Below, piece after piece: positions 1 through 11,921 of a stretch of DNA of 64,000 nt; position 1 is the first letter of the stretch, and each line of letters begins with the position of its first letter. The position numbers were made by a program, and so were the translations under genes. The DNA comes from Flammulina velutipes. Taxonomy: Eukaryota > Basidiomycota > Agaricomycetes > Agaricales > Physalacriaceae. The stretch is taken from assembly GCA_011800155.1 (NCBI GenBank), contig CM022373.1, positions 2,728,001-2,792,000 on the forward strand, in the 5' to 3' direction. Under the pieces are notes generated by a model that was given only the letters and a program-made list of their open reading frames with translations, ran no database searches and was not told where the DNA came from.

Positions 1-673
1 AAAGAGGATCTACCTCGGACGGATGGACGGATGCCCCAAACTAGGATGGAGATCTGAATCATCTTTTAATTGTCATCTTCGCCGAGCACGGGCCAGCCTA
101 CCATTTCAACCCACCAACTTAAGCTAAGCTCACGACCGTGGTCGTTGCTACCCGTCTGCAGACGGGTGATGGACCTAATGTTGACTTTCCAATGTTGACC
201 TAGCGTTTACCTTTAGTACGAATCGCATCGTGCTTTCGAACCCCTTGAACTCGAGGTCCTACGGGCTTCGAGCTCCAAGTCCTTGTGCTCGCTGGTCACC
301 AGCTACCTCTCATTCCTATCTCCTCGAGGCTGCTTGGGCCATGTTACCCTTCTCAGGAACATTGTCTCCCGACGGAATTCAGAGGCGGCCTCATGCGACC
401 CTTTGCCGTCGTTCAGGTAGCGGTAGTGTACGTCTCCTCCGAGGGCGGGCTACGTAGGTAACCTTACTGCCTTAAGCGTCACCATCTGGTACGTCCCTAC
501 GATCATCGCGATATGCAACGCCTGCCACCCGGTATGTAGACTTGATTATGATTTCCACGTAACAACGTGTTCCTTTCGTTTCAGATTAGAGTTCAAGTCT
601 TTTTTGATGCCTCATAAATGGAAGTTCGACCTGGTTAGTCGTTTCCCTCACATCTGTCTCCCGCTCACTACTT
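1..673. other. Intergenic, no gene recognised
   Basis: No reading frame here resembles a known protein, and the only ORF of any length (230-457) has no support. The stretch carries an 18-bp perfect palindrome at 150-167 and a nearby 6+6 inverted repeat at 132-145. The last few hundred bases should hold the promoter of the GH76 gene. Confidence 0.5.
150..167. repeat. 18-bp perfect palindrome
   Basis: The sequence ACCCGTCTGCAGACGGGT equals its own reverse complement. Just upstream at 132-145 ACGACC and GGTCGT form a second inverted repeat with a 2-nt spacer. Function is unknown; it lies about 500 bp before the GH76 start. Confidence 0.8.
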
Positions 674-2577
674 ATGTTCGGTGCTAGAACACTCAGCAGC
701 CTCGGGATCGCTGTTACCATACTAGCGGCCTTGGAGGGGCAAGCTCAAGATCTCAGTGTCCCGGGAACATGGAGGGTATTTCGATCAGTTGCACGCCTCA
801 CCGTGGAAGCTAATCTGTATTAGGAATACTCGAACAAAAAGTCATTGGACGAACGTATAGCTATATCTCAGAGAGGCATCGACCGTATTGTCCGGGAATT
901 GGATCGTAACACAGGGGAGTTCTCTGGTATGTCTATCGCTTTTCTTAGTGCACGACGTGTTCATAACGGGCGGTGTAGGCATTGGTTGGTGGCAATCAGG
1001 AAATGTGTATACAGCCATGGTACACCAAGATGTCTATGCGAAGAACCAGAAGAACAAAGACACCGTCGTGGCGATGTTGAACAGGGCATACGAGCGTTAT
1101 TCGCATTATGATGCATTCAAGTAAGTTATGATCATATCTTTCTACCATTCAATTGTGGCCATGGGATTTATTGTTTTGTAGAGTACGTATTTGGGACCAC
1201 GATTTGTGAAAGATGAGCTTGAGATCATTCTAGTTCAACGACGATGCCCTATGGTGGGCTCAGTCCGCTATGCACGCCCATAATGCATATGGGGTAAAAT
1301 ACCTCGTTTTCTATCATGTTTTGTCGTGACTGAGATCACCACAGGACCAAGGCCTCCTTAACCATGTCGTCGACACCTGGAACTTTGTGTCTACATAGTA
1401 AGTTTATCCTCTGTGCCTCGTGTGACTTGTATTCACTACGGCGCGTAGTGTCATTACCGCAGATCATGTCAAAGGCAAGAAGCATCCTCTCAAGGATTTT
1501 ACCCTGTTTGATAAGTGTGAGGATAGTGAGTTTTCCTTCGGATTGTTGTGCATCTTGCTTGCTGACCAGCCTTTTTTCCCTAACAGCTACAGTATCTAGT
1601 ATGGAAGGTGGTGTGTTTTGGGTATGTCTATCTGTCGCAGCTCTCTTATATCGTATTCACGGTGTTCTCTATAGCGCCCCAATGAACAAGATCAAGGTGT
1701 AAATTCGGTAACGACTGGGTAAGTGCTCAGAACACCCACGCGAGAGGACCACAGCTAATGGAGTCATTTTCAGATTATATCTGACGTATGACCAACTGCA
1801 TTTTTTTTAGAAAGCTCCACTGACACCCCCGCAGATTATCTGCTTATCTGGCGGAGGCTACTAAAGACAACAAATACAAGGACGCCGCTATCCGAAGCGC
1901 CAGATGGATTCAACGTTTGAACTTGAAGGACAATATTGTTTTGGATACTGTCAACGCACATGATTGCAAACGATCTCCGGAGTCGTGGAAGTTCACGTAT
2001 AACAGTGGCAAGTATCTGGAGGGGCTGAGTGTGCTGCAGGACGTTACTGGTGACGCTTCCTGGGGGAAATTGTGCGTGTTTTTTTGGGTGGAGTGAGCCA
2101 CAACTGACGCCCTGGTATTGATAGAATGGTCGATATTGCTGCGGCTACGATGAAGTTCACGGGATGGCAGGGGGATAATGGTGTCATTAAGGAGGGCGCT
2201 AGCCCGAGCGAGAACAATGACGGTGTTGCATTTAAAGGTGTGATATACATGATTGAGACATTCGTGAATTTCCTTCTGATCGATTTCCCTAGCCGTATTC
2301 ATACGCGGACTCACCGAGGTGCACGAGCGGACGAAAAATACCAACTCGGCGTTGCAGATTCTCATTCACAGCTACGTTTGCGTTCAGGTGAGAACCTGAT
2401 ATTGCGTGTGAAGGGTGAAACTGACATGCGAGTCAGTATAATGCCCTACTCGAGTTGGCGTCGACAGGCAACGACGAATACTCGTCTGCATGGCTGGGCC
2501 CGCCTCAAGGATACACATCGTGGGGCCAATTGGCTGCTTTGGATACTCTTGTTGGTGCAGTACCCACGACTACTTGA
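674..2577 (+). CDS. Secreted glycoside hydrolase family 76 (alpha-1,6-mannanase-like)
   Basis: Predicted to act on alpha-1,6-mannan or related cell-wall mannose polymers outside the cell. The start at 674 opens a signal peptide (MFGARTLSSLGIAVTILAAL, then EGQAQ). The following exons give the GH76 pattern: an IGWWQSGNVYTA block, then FNDDALWWAQSA with the Asp-Asp pair that is catalytic in this family, then HVVDTWNFVST, GGVFWRP and EGLSVLQDVTGD. The last exon ends with GYTSWGQLAALDTL before TGA at 2575-2577. At least nine short introns are needed; clear donors lie at 776 and 1121. The region around 1770-1840 could be spliced in more than one way. The nearest neighbour downstream is a MITE starting eight bases after the stop. 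GH76 is established for the family; the exact substrate is inference. Confidence 0.85.
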
Positions 2578-2584
2578 ATAATTA

Positions 2585-2956
2585 CTGTACTCACATGTAT
2601 GTAAGATACCAACCCGGGTCCGTAACGCACCTACCACCTGGATACCAGCCTAGCGTTTAGCGTTACGTCTCTGAAATTAGGATACCATACATTGCATGGT
2701 GGTGCAAGTACCGCCCACATAACCGCGAGAAGAGGCACCCGGCATGATGGAATGGGGTTGAATTGAGACTTTGGAGCTGAATAATAGTTTTTCAGTGAAT
2801 TAAGACCTTTGAAAGTTATTTGGATTGCGCCACAGTTCTTCGTAACGCACTCTATGCTGGATACGACCCCCGCGTTATGCGTTACCGACCTGCAAAATAG
2901 GCTACGTAACCAGGCCTGCGTTACGCGTTACGTATCCTACATACATGTGAGTACAG
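2585..2956. mobile_element. MITE with 25-bp terminal inverted repeats and TA target duplication
   Basis: The left end 2585-2609 and the reverse complement of the right end 2932-2956 match at 24 of 25 positions (CTGTACTCACATGTATGTA then A or G, then GATAC). Both ends are flanked by TA (2583-2584 and 2957-2958), the target duplication expected for Tc1/mariner-type elements. The 372-bp body has no coding potential and repeats variants of GCGTTACG. This fits a non-autonomous DNA transposon moved by a transposase encoded elsewhere. It inserted just after the GH76 stop, so it may supply part of that gene's 3' UTR or poly(A) region. Confidence 0.85.
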
Positions 2957-3269
2957 TATATACCCTATTGTAGTATGTGTAGAATTGTTGAAACCAAGTT
3001 GAAACATCGGATTCCCTTGGTACTTGTACTTGTTGCGAGTCCCAGGCGAGTCCTGTGCGAGTCTAGGCTCTCAAAGTTGGATATAGAGGGTTGTTGGCGG
3101 GCGTAACCGAAAAGGTCAATCAGGGGCGCAGGGTTGTACCTGGTTGTACAAGTACAGCATAAACAGTGGCCTAGACCGAAGTATTTGATCTTGTCTACTC
3201 ACCACATCCTGCATTCAATGTGAGTTGCAAAAGAACGGCTCTTCACAGTTTGCTAACCAAGAAAAACAG
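2957..3269. other. Intergenic, F-box gene promoter
   Basis: No gene seen. A possible 5'-UTR intron (gtgagt near 3220, acag just before 3270) precedes the F-box start codon. Confidence 0.4.
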
Positions 3270-4484
3270 ATGCATACCTTTTCACTACCACAAGAACTCA
3301 TCGACGCTGTTATCGCAGAATTGCACGCTAACCAGGCGGCCCTGCGTGCATGTACACTCGTCTGCCATTCGTGGTCCGTTCCAGCGCAAAGATCCCTTTT
3401 CTCCACGATACTGCTTGCACCGTCGCTGTTTGGCATGTCCTCATCCCCAGGAACCTCACTTATGGCCCGTCTTCACGCCCTAGCCGCCAGATCACCACAT
3501 CTGCTGCAATATGTCAAAGTCCTAGAGTTCGACCCAACCTGCGACGCCGTTCAATATCTTTTTTCTGGAAGCAAGGTGCTGCAAGAGCTGCGCCTTGTAA
3601 ACTTCCTTGGCGACATGTCCAAAACGGAGGACGTCATGCGCTCCATGCTTTCCCTGCCATCTATCACCCGCCTCACCATTAAAGAAGGCCCACTCTATCC
3701 TGCCCAGGTCGTTCCCCTCCTACTACATTGTCCACATCTGCGGTCTCTTACATTGAGCCGAGTCATGGTCGGCTCTCCACTCGACCTCGTCACCGTCGAC
3801 GACCGAAAACTTCCCCTCGACTCGCTATCCGTCAATCGCATGATGCCCGAGATACTAGCGGATTTGGCGGAACGATCCGTGGACTTGACGCGACTCAGGT
3901 CCTTCTCAGCTCAATTTTATCCATATTTTTACGACCAGCGACGTATCGAGAGGTCAGTCCCGATCGTCCAAGACGTCCTTCGATCGATAGAGGGAACGCT
4001 GGAGCATCTGTCTTTGGATTTCAGTCTTGATGGTATGTTTTTCGTTGGTCTACCGTTCGCTGAGGGCTGATGAGCGATATTAGAACCTCTTTCAAAACTA
4101 ATATCATTTTCGCGCCTTCGTTCTTTGGATATCCACCTCCCCACTCCCAAGCTCAAATCCGAGGCATCATATGCCGCTTCTGAATCGACCCTCCTCTGGC
4201 TAATCGCCTCGCTCAAAAGTTTCGAGGGTGTCTCTTTAGAGCACGTCAACCTCCAGCGACTTCCCACAACGGAAACATGTAGTCGATTGACCCGACGTAT
4301 TGATAAATATCTTTGCGCCCTCGTCAATCTTAGGAAGGCCTCCATTGGCTTTTTCGAGCCCAAAGGCAAAGCGACGTCTTCGAACTTGGGGCAGGAATAT
4401 TTTCCTTTGCTAGCGGAGCGCGGAATTCTACAGCAATTCTCCAAGGCGCCTTCACTTATAGAACGAGCTGCCATGTCCGACTAA
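3270..4484 (+). CDS. F-box domain protein
   Basis: Likely substrate receptor of an SCF ubiquitin ligase. The ATG at 3270 opens directly into an F-box-like N-terminus of the mushroom type (HTFSLPQELIDAVIAEL, then the CTLVCHSW segment typical of these proteins and RSLFSTILL). The rest has leucine-rich stretches without a clean repeat consensus. One intron (4033-4083) is required: the first exon runs on into a stop, while splicing joins SLD to EPLSKLISF in frame. Stop at 4482-4484, giving about 388 residues. The upstream in-frame TTG is not a credible start. F-box proteins of this kind form large, fast-evolving families in Agaricomycetes; the target cannot be told from the sequence. Confidence 0.8.
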
Positions 4485-4729
4485 TTCTCTATAAGTACTA
4501 TAATCGTTTCCGGTACCATACATAGTAACACGCATAATTTCGTCGGTATAGTAGATCTGTCACCACGAGCATCACCTGTATTTATATTACTGTAACTATT
4601 AATTCGCGTTTTTTTTGGTGTTCAAAGGCCTCAATGTGTGGCGGTTTTCGTATGTCACGTATCACATCATGTGATGCTGTAACAGCTACTCTCTTCCTCT
4701 CTCTTCGTCCCTCTTGCTTCCATTGCTTC

Positions 4730-6625
4730 ATGGCTCTACCTACGAATGGACGGGTGATTTTGGATACCACCGTTGGAGAAATCGACATAGAGCTCTGGGC
4801 AAAAGTAAATCACTTAAATGCTCCCGAAACGTTGGTTAAACCGTAGCAGGAAACTCCCAAAGCATGTCGCAATTTTCTCTCGCTGGCTATGGAGGGTCTG
4901 TGAGTTCAATCGCACCTTTTGGGCTTACGTTTTAATGTTGTTTCTTTTCCAGGATATTATGACGGGGTCATTTTCCATCGGTAGGACGCGATATTGGTGT
5001 CACACACAAAGTCTGAACGCATGGTGTAGAGTTGTGCCCGGATTTCTCGTTCAAACAGGCGACAAGACTGGAACGGGCGCGGGTGGAGAATCTTTCTATG
5101 GAGGTACGTTTACAGATCCTCTACCAGCATTCTCTTTCTGATCATGGTAACAGATCTGTTCGAGGATGAGATTCATCCCAGACTTCGATTCGCCCATCGT
5201 GGCCTAGTGGCAATGGCCAACAACGGCACGAAGGACTCCAACGACTCTCAGTTTATCATTACGCTCGGTGCATTCCTACGCTTCAGACCATACCACTGTC
5301 TCACATAAAATCCTAGACAGAGCAGACGAACTGCATGGAAAACACACTCTATTCGGAAGATGCGTTGGTGATACTGTCTACAGTAAGCCTCTTTCTAGTT
5401 ATCTCTAGCCTACCTGACGCGGACTCCAGATGTGATGAAGATAGGCGAAATGGGTAAACAAGAATACCTATCCCCACGCAATTTGGACTAACGCGTCCTA
5501 GAGCTCGACGGAAACGAACGTCCTGTATAGTGAGCCCGCCCTCCTCATTGTAAGGGTGTCGTTCTCATAACCTTAGTCCTCCGAAAATCAAAGGTGTACG
5601 CATTATCGAAAATCCCTTCGATGATATTGTACCGCGTATCACAGCGGCCGAAAGACGTGTTCAACAGCGCGCCAAGGAGCAGGCGCAGCGCGAGCGTGAA
5701 GAGAACGAGAGGAGAAAAGGAGCCAAGAAGTAAATACCCACTTTCACTCAAACCCTACTGACAAGGGGATAGAAATGTCAAGTTACTCAGTTTCGAAGAC
5801 GATCAAGCAGAGGATGAGCCTGTTACTTTCAAGAAGAAAGCCATCGTCAGACCAGATCGTAAGATCGTTTCGAAACCATTTATGCGTTGATTGACCACTC
5901 GCCAGTATTGGAGGATCCTGAACCAGTCGTGAAAGTCCCCGACTTCGTCACTAAGCCCTCAGCGAGCACGAAGCCAGTCGATGGGCCGCCCAAGGTACTC
6001 AACGTCTTGTTATTGAGGTCAAGCCAACTGAACCTATGCCTGTCAGACTGAGAAGAAGAAAAAGTCCACCGCTGACGATCTTTCCAAAATTCGTACCGAA
6101 CACGCGAAGAGCCAAAACGCGACGCAAACTGCGCGCCAAACAGAAATCGAAAAGATGGAGGAGGAGATCAGGAAGCTCAACAAGAAGCGAGACGGGAATG
6201 ATAGTGATGACGAGCTCTCTAAAAAGCGTCCGAAGAAGTCGTACTTGGAGGAGGAACTGGCGAAGTATTCCAAGGGGAAGGGGTTGAATAAGAAGGGCAA
6301 AAAGAGGGACGAGGGTGATGTGCTAGCAGCGCTGAGTTCGTTTAGAGGCACTTTACAGAGCTCGATGCCTGTAGACGATGATGAGCCGCTTGAGGAGGGC
6401 GAGAGGCTACCGGGTGGGGAAGAGGATCCGGGAATGGAGGTTGATGATGATTTTGGGTTCATAGGTCATACGCTGCAGTTTGCAAAGGACAATGGGGAGG
6501 AGACAGAGAAGGCGCAGAGGGATTACGAGGTTATCGATCCTCGCCAGAGGAAGGCAGTTGCGGTGGAAGAGGAGCGCGAGAGGAAGAAGGCGATGAAGGG
6601 GAGTGGCCGACATGGTAGACGATGA
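4730..6625 (+). CDS. CWC27: Cyclophilin-type peptidyl-prolyl isomerase CWC27, spliceosomal
   Basis: Member of the CWC27 cyclophilins, which join the activated spliceosome with CWC22. The ATG at 4730 begins [23 protein letters not shown], the family N-terminus (written here in part only as a landmark). Further exons give [59 protein letters not shown] and the CWC27-specific NPFDDIVPR that follows the cyclophilin fold. The C-terminal third is charged and coiled-coil-like and ends in a conserved [11 protein letters not shown] block. About ten introns of 45-60 nt are needed, several with typical gtaagc or gtgagc donors. Stop at 6623-6625. In-frame ATG-like codons upstream of 4730 are not needed for homology. 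Confidence 0.9.
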
Positions 6626-7026
6626 TATGATTTTGTGTCGACATGATACGAATTCAGTGGGATTAAAGTTGTATAACGAAACGGGAGGACGATGGTTAGA
6701 TGATTTATCAATCAAAGTGTGGCGTATATTTACACAAACGATGCTCTTTGATCACATTGCATGTTGGTGTTGCTGATTCTGTCAGATGTACAAAGAGTTA
6801 CGCGATCGAATTTCTCTGATACTCGGATTGACGAACATCGGTCTCGCTTCCACCCCCATTGAACACATTGAATGAATTATGCCGAAAGTCGGAAGATGTC
6901 ACTTTGAGACAGACAAAAAGCTTACCTGGCCCATTCAAAATCACTCTAGTAGTTCTGGGTTGACCCATTCAATCATTGACCATTTTTCATTCGCTACAGT
7001 GAGAGTACAATGTTATCGACCGAACA
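6626..7026. other. Convergent 3' intergenic region
   Basis: Lies between the stops of CWC27 (+) and the DUF6535 gene (-). No coding signal or RNA gene was seen; it should hold the two 3' UTRs. Confidence 0.5.
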
Positions 7027-9675
7027 CTACGAAGATTTCTTCACAGCAACCACACCCTCCAAAACCTCGATTGCCCATCCCAAACGGGCCTTCAAAACCT
7101 CACTATCTACTAACCCCTTCACCCTCACCCCCCGTTCCTCAAGCCACTCCTCCCTACATCCCCGCATCAACTCCAAACACCCCGCCCACACCTCCTCCGA
7201 GTCATCTCCCATCGTCATTTGCCGCAACCGAACCAACACCCGATCCCCCGGCCAGGACCCCAACGCCAAACATATAGTCACCATCGGAAGATTCTCCGGC
7301 TCGTGAACATAGTAGTCGACGTCAACTCCACTCTGGACGTACGCCTCAACGACAGGGAAGAAGGTCGGGTCTGCCATACACCCGCGCGCCAACCGAAGGG
7401 TATCGGCGCCTCTGAACGCTTCATATACAGCCCCGATGTGAGTCTTGAAGCTATTCCGCAAGAACCGACATAGAACCTCGAAGTATCGGTACACAGGCGA
7501 GACTTGTGCGGGTGCAGTAGCTGAGCGCCACTCAGCCGTTTGGAAGACCGAAGATACCAAAAGCTGCAGAGCAGCTGAGGGACGAGGGGTCACACGCTTG
7601 GCCAGTGGGAGGAAACCATTTTTCGCACGCGAAGGCAATCCCAGCAGGATGGTATACATTTCGAGGATGGATATGCGCGCTGTCCAAAGCCGGGTGTCCG
7701 CTATGTCTTCCGAGGCGTGGAAAAAGGATTCTATCGCACGTTCTAGAGTGTAATGAATAGCATGCGTCTCGACAGTAGTCAGCGAAGCGTTGATTGCTAC
7801 ACATCGTTCCAGCTCTCGAGTGACCGAGAGAAAAAGGGTGAGGGAAGAAGACGAGGGTCGGTTTCGGCCACTGAGAAAGGATAGGATGCTTAGGAGGATT
7901 TGGATACGCTGTTGAATGAAGGGGTTGTTTGTAAAGTGATTGGTGCGAAAGCGAGCAAACGCTCCGAGCAAGCACTCTCCGACCTCTTCCACGAGATAGA
8001 GCTTGATCGCTTCACGAAGGCGCACAACACCAGGGAATATCTCATGTGCAAAATCCTTGGAAGACGACCAATCATTGGCAGATGCATCTAAAATGCTAGC
8101 GCATAACTCTATCCAGTTCTCCGTGTTGTCCTGTATGACGGAGGTACTGGAGTCGAACGATCGTCTGAGGAGTCCCAACCAAACGGTCGTAGGAAAGTGC
8201 GCGTTGTCGATCTTGTGGTTCAAGGCGTCGAGAAGAAATTGCATGGCATTTATCTGACGATGAGGAAGCATCGCCGTGCTTTGCAAATGCCCCGTCAAAG
8301 TCACTGCTGTGAGAGGCGTCGAGGAGTCCTCTGGGACCTTGAGAAGCGGAACTAGTGGCCCATACACAACAGTTGGCGGAAGGATAAGTTCGAAACGAAG
8401 GAGGCGCTCCAGCTTGGTTTCCTCCCCTGGCGTGGGAGTGACTATGCCCCCGAAACGACTGATTGTGACGCAGCCATCCAGCATGGAACTATGGTCTGAC
8501 AGGATGTCCGAATCGGCAAATTTGGCTCTGGCGAGCTTGACAGCAGACAAAGGTAGTCCAGCGATGGACTGGACGACGATGCTACGGACGCTGGGGTTGG
8601 AGGAAGAGGTGTAGAGCCAATGGAGGGCCTCGATGGTAAGAGACGGTGACAGTGAGCGAACGCAGCTGAGCTCCAACTCGTGTAGACTACTGAAGTGGAG
8701 TTTTCTGGATGTGTTCCCACATGAGTGTACAATCCATGCAGCGTAGCTATACATGAAGCTGACGAGGGGTGTTCGGTATGGACATTGCGGGAACCACAAA
8801 GGCAACAGGTTGAAGACGACATACACTAGGTACGATGCGCCTCCGAGGCCGGTGATAAACCAAGCCAGCGCGCGCTGAAGCGGTAATAAGAAGAGGACGA
8901 TGGCTGCGAAGAAGAGGGCCAAAGAAACATGGAGGAGAACAGGGAGGAAGCCGATGATGACGGGGACATGCCAGACCTGAAGGCCGTTGTAGCGGAATTG
9001 GCGGATATGGCAGCGTTCGAGGGCACTACCTGAAGGGATGTTCGAATAGTGGTGCAGCCATTGCTTTACCAGAACTGATATCATGGCAGTAATGAGGCTG
9101 ACGGCAAGGCTGGTGAAGCACAGTGCATTGACCCATAGGCTGATAATCGACGGAGTGAAGGCGTCTTCGCTCGGGATGGATACGGTCGCCGACGCGTCAA
9201 GTTGCACGATGAGTAGTTGGCGAAGTAAGACCGTGTTCATTTCGGAAAAATCTGGTTGGAGCGATTGGCAGACTTGGACCGCAAAAGTGCTTACAACCGC
9301 GGAGAAAAGACCGGCCTGGTGAGTATATCGGAACTCGTGCAACTAGAAAACTTGGGACCTACAAACACCAGGAGGATGTCGATGGTGTCTTTCCAGTCAT
9401 CTACCATTTCGAGGTCGAACTTTTGGGATTCATCGAGATAAGTGTGCCAAATCCGGGCAGAGGGCGCTGTCTCTGCGTAGATGGGATCCTCGCTGTATTT
9501 TTCCTCATAGTCGCAAGAAGCTGTGCAGAGTCAATGACTGACAGAATTAGCGAGACGTGAACTGACTGTTATTTGGCGCGCGACTAGATCGTCGCCTGAA
9601 GCGCTGCCTTTTTGGGACATTGTCAGAGCAGACTGGTATTGTCGACGTCGACTGGCCGCCGTCTGGGATTTCCAT
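7027..9675 (-). CDS. DUF6535 domain membrane protein
   Basis: Large multi-pass membrane protein of a family found in Agaricomycetes, function unknown. The start is at 9675 (MEIPDGGQSTSTIPVCS). An intron then joins to SCDYEEKYSEDPIYAE, and a second joins WKDTIDILLVFV to AGLFSAVVSTFAVQVCQSL. That AGLFSAVV segment, WLHHYSN and RQFRYNGLQVWHVP are the DUF6535 signature with about four membrane helices. After SFMYSYAAWIV a soluble helical C-terminal part of about 550 residues follows without introns. A nearer ATG exists at 9619 but puts exon 1 in the wrong phase. It is divergently arranged with the M28 peptidase gene. Stop TAG at 7027-7029. Confidence 0.8.
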
Positions 9676-10321
9676 CGTAGAAACAGAGCAACCTCCAATG
9701 CGACATTTCAGCTGTGATGGTCGGAATTAAGGGTCGCTTTGTCATCATCTCTTGCTCTGTTGTCGCCACCATGTTCTGTGTCTCCACATTTTAATTTCTT
9801 GCCGTTGTTTCTTCAAAGTGCTTCGCTACTGGAGGACATACAAATAATTTGGCTCTGTCTCAGTATTTCCTCTCTATGGGCGCTTAATCCTTCTCTGCAC
9901 TGGCCAAATCGCCGATGGCTTTCTCATGCTCACAATGCTCAATAGAGCCCGCTAAATTCGATGCTTCCAAAATAATACATCGTGCTTTTCCATGTCGAGC
10001 GATATGATTATCTGTATCTCCCACATGTCATCGGTCTTCCCATTCACCTCCTCGACATACACTCATGCGTTCACTACACGCGGATCTATCGGCATTCATG
10101 TGCCAAATCCTCTTTCCCTCTGTTTCCCCACATGCCTGCCTCCTCATGACGTGATCTCTCTCTCGGGAGGCGCGGCGAAACCGCAGTGCAAGGATTAAAG
10201 AAGCGTGGGCGCTGTGCTTCCATAGCACGGGTTTCAGAAAGTATTTAAACGCCTGGAATGACTCTTCCGTTTGTTGTCTTCTTGAACCCACCCTCCCTTG
10301 GCCAAAGATTACGACTTCGAG
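9676..10321. other. Divergent promoter region
   Basis: Shared upstream region of the DUF6535 (-) and M28 (+) genes. No protein-like frame or RNA gene was recognised. Confidence 0.45.
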
Positions 10322-11833
10322 ATGAGATTCACAACAATCGCCTCTGTGCTCGCCGCCGCCCTCGTCGTCTACGCTGAGCCTCAGTCTGCCTCTGAAATTG
10401 CAGCCAAAGCCGCTGAAGGTCTACGCCTCCTGCGCTTCTCCCCAGACTCTGACCCCGTCTGGGTGACCGAAGATGAGAAACTCGAGGTTATGCGCAACCA
10501 TACCCGCTTCGTCAGTCCACTACATTGTTACTCAGTATGAGACTGATACATATCTAGTTCGATATCACCGAGATTGCTCAATTGGGTAGGGAAACAGAGA
10601 AGGCGGGCGTGTCGAAATCGTCGTCGCTTCTCGCTGTTTGTAAGTGCCCGAGACAAATGTTTCGCAATCAACTTATAGAGTTATGTAGACCCCAGCGGAC
10701 CAGCACGTCAATCTCAGATCAACCCCATCCTCAGCACCCTCTCCATCGCCAACATGAACGCCAGTCTTACACAGCTTACCGCGTTCAACAATCGATACTA
10801 CAGGTCCAGCACTGGTGCAGACGCGACCAAGTGGATCGTCGACACCGTATCAGCCGTATGTGTCTTCTTCCCTACTACTTGCCCAGATTTGCCTAATATA
10901 ACCATTATGTCTAGATCGCCAAAAGTTTCACCTACATCAACGCGACCGTTGCTCCTTTCACGCACTCCTTTGTCCAGAGCTCTATCATCGCCAAGATCCC
11001 CGGAACAACTTGTCAGTTTTACAGTCCTGCATCGCTACCGTAACACTTATTCCTTACACTCCTAGCTGGGCCCGTAACCATCATCGGCGCTCACATGGAC
11101 TCAATCAATCTTCGGAGTCCTACGAGTGGTCGTGCTCCAGGTGCAGACGACGATGGCAGTGGCAGCGTCAACCTCATCGAGATCTTTCGTGCTCTCCTCG
11201 CCTCTGGCTTCAAGCCTACCACTCCCGTCGAGTTCCACTGGTACGCCGGAGAGGAGGCGGGCCTTTTGGGATCACAGGATATAGCAGCGAGCTACGCCTC
11301 CCGAGGTGTTCAGGTCAAGGCTATGATGGAGTTGGACATGACCGCGTAGTGGGTGTTTCTCCATTATTCCTCGGTGGCTGTTGCTGAGTTTATTTCCAGC
11401 TTCCAGCCCGGCACTTCGGAAACTGTTGCTTTGATGACGGTATGCTTGTGGTATATTCGTCATGTTTGCACGTTGACAGTCTCTCCCAGGACAACACCGA
11501 CGCCGGCCTGAACGCTTTTGTGCGCACGCTCATCGACGAGTATCTGAGATTCGGATGGACCAACGGCAGGGTGAATATTAGCTTCTTTCGCTTTTTCACA
11601 AACCGTCTAATCCTAATCGTCTTCCTCCTCAGTGTGGCTACGGGTGCTCCGACCACGCCAGTTGGTACGAGGAAGGGTTCCCGTCCGTAATTCCTTTCGA
11701 GACCGTCTTCGGCACAGACAACCCAAACATCCACACCGCGACCGATACAACCGCAGTCAATGGCTTTTCCTGGTCACACTCACTCGAGTTCGCCAAATTG
11801 GGTCTGGCATACATCTATGAACTTGCTGCGTAA
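10322..11833 (+). CDS. Secreted M28 family zinc aminopeptidase
   Basis: Extracellular metallo-aminopeptidase of the leucine aminopeptidase type. Start at 10322 gives a signal peptide ([20 protein letters not shown]). A prodomain-like region follows, then the M28 catalytic blocks with the zinc ligands: IIGAHMDS (His), GADDDGSGS (bridging Asp), [11 protein letters not shown] (Glu-Glu), MMELDMT (Asp) and PNIHTATDT (His). [10 protein letters not shown] is also typical. Seven introns are needed, for example a gtaagt donor after SSSLLAV that joins to [10 protein letters not shown]. Stop TAA at 11831-11833. It is convergent with the DUF6534 gene, whose stop is only 88 bp away. All expected ligands appear present, so the enzyme should be active. 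Confidence 0.9.
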
Positions 11834-11921
11834 GTAAGACTACTAAAGTACGATAGCATGGGTATACTGTACCTAGGAATAAACAATACGTCCGTTCAGC
11901 CATCAACGCTCATACATCATA

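Noticed and set aside
227..245. TTCGAACCCC, resembling a reverse T arm
   Set aside because: No matching CCCC/GGGG stem partner or cloverleaf around it.
230..457. 75-codon plus-strand ORF near the left edge
   Set aside because: Composition looks random, no family feature and no splice partners; likely chance.
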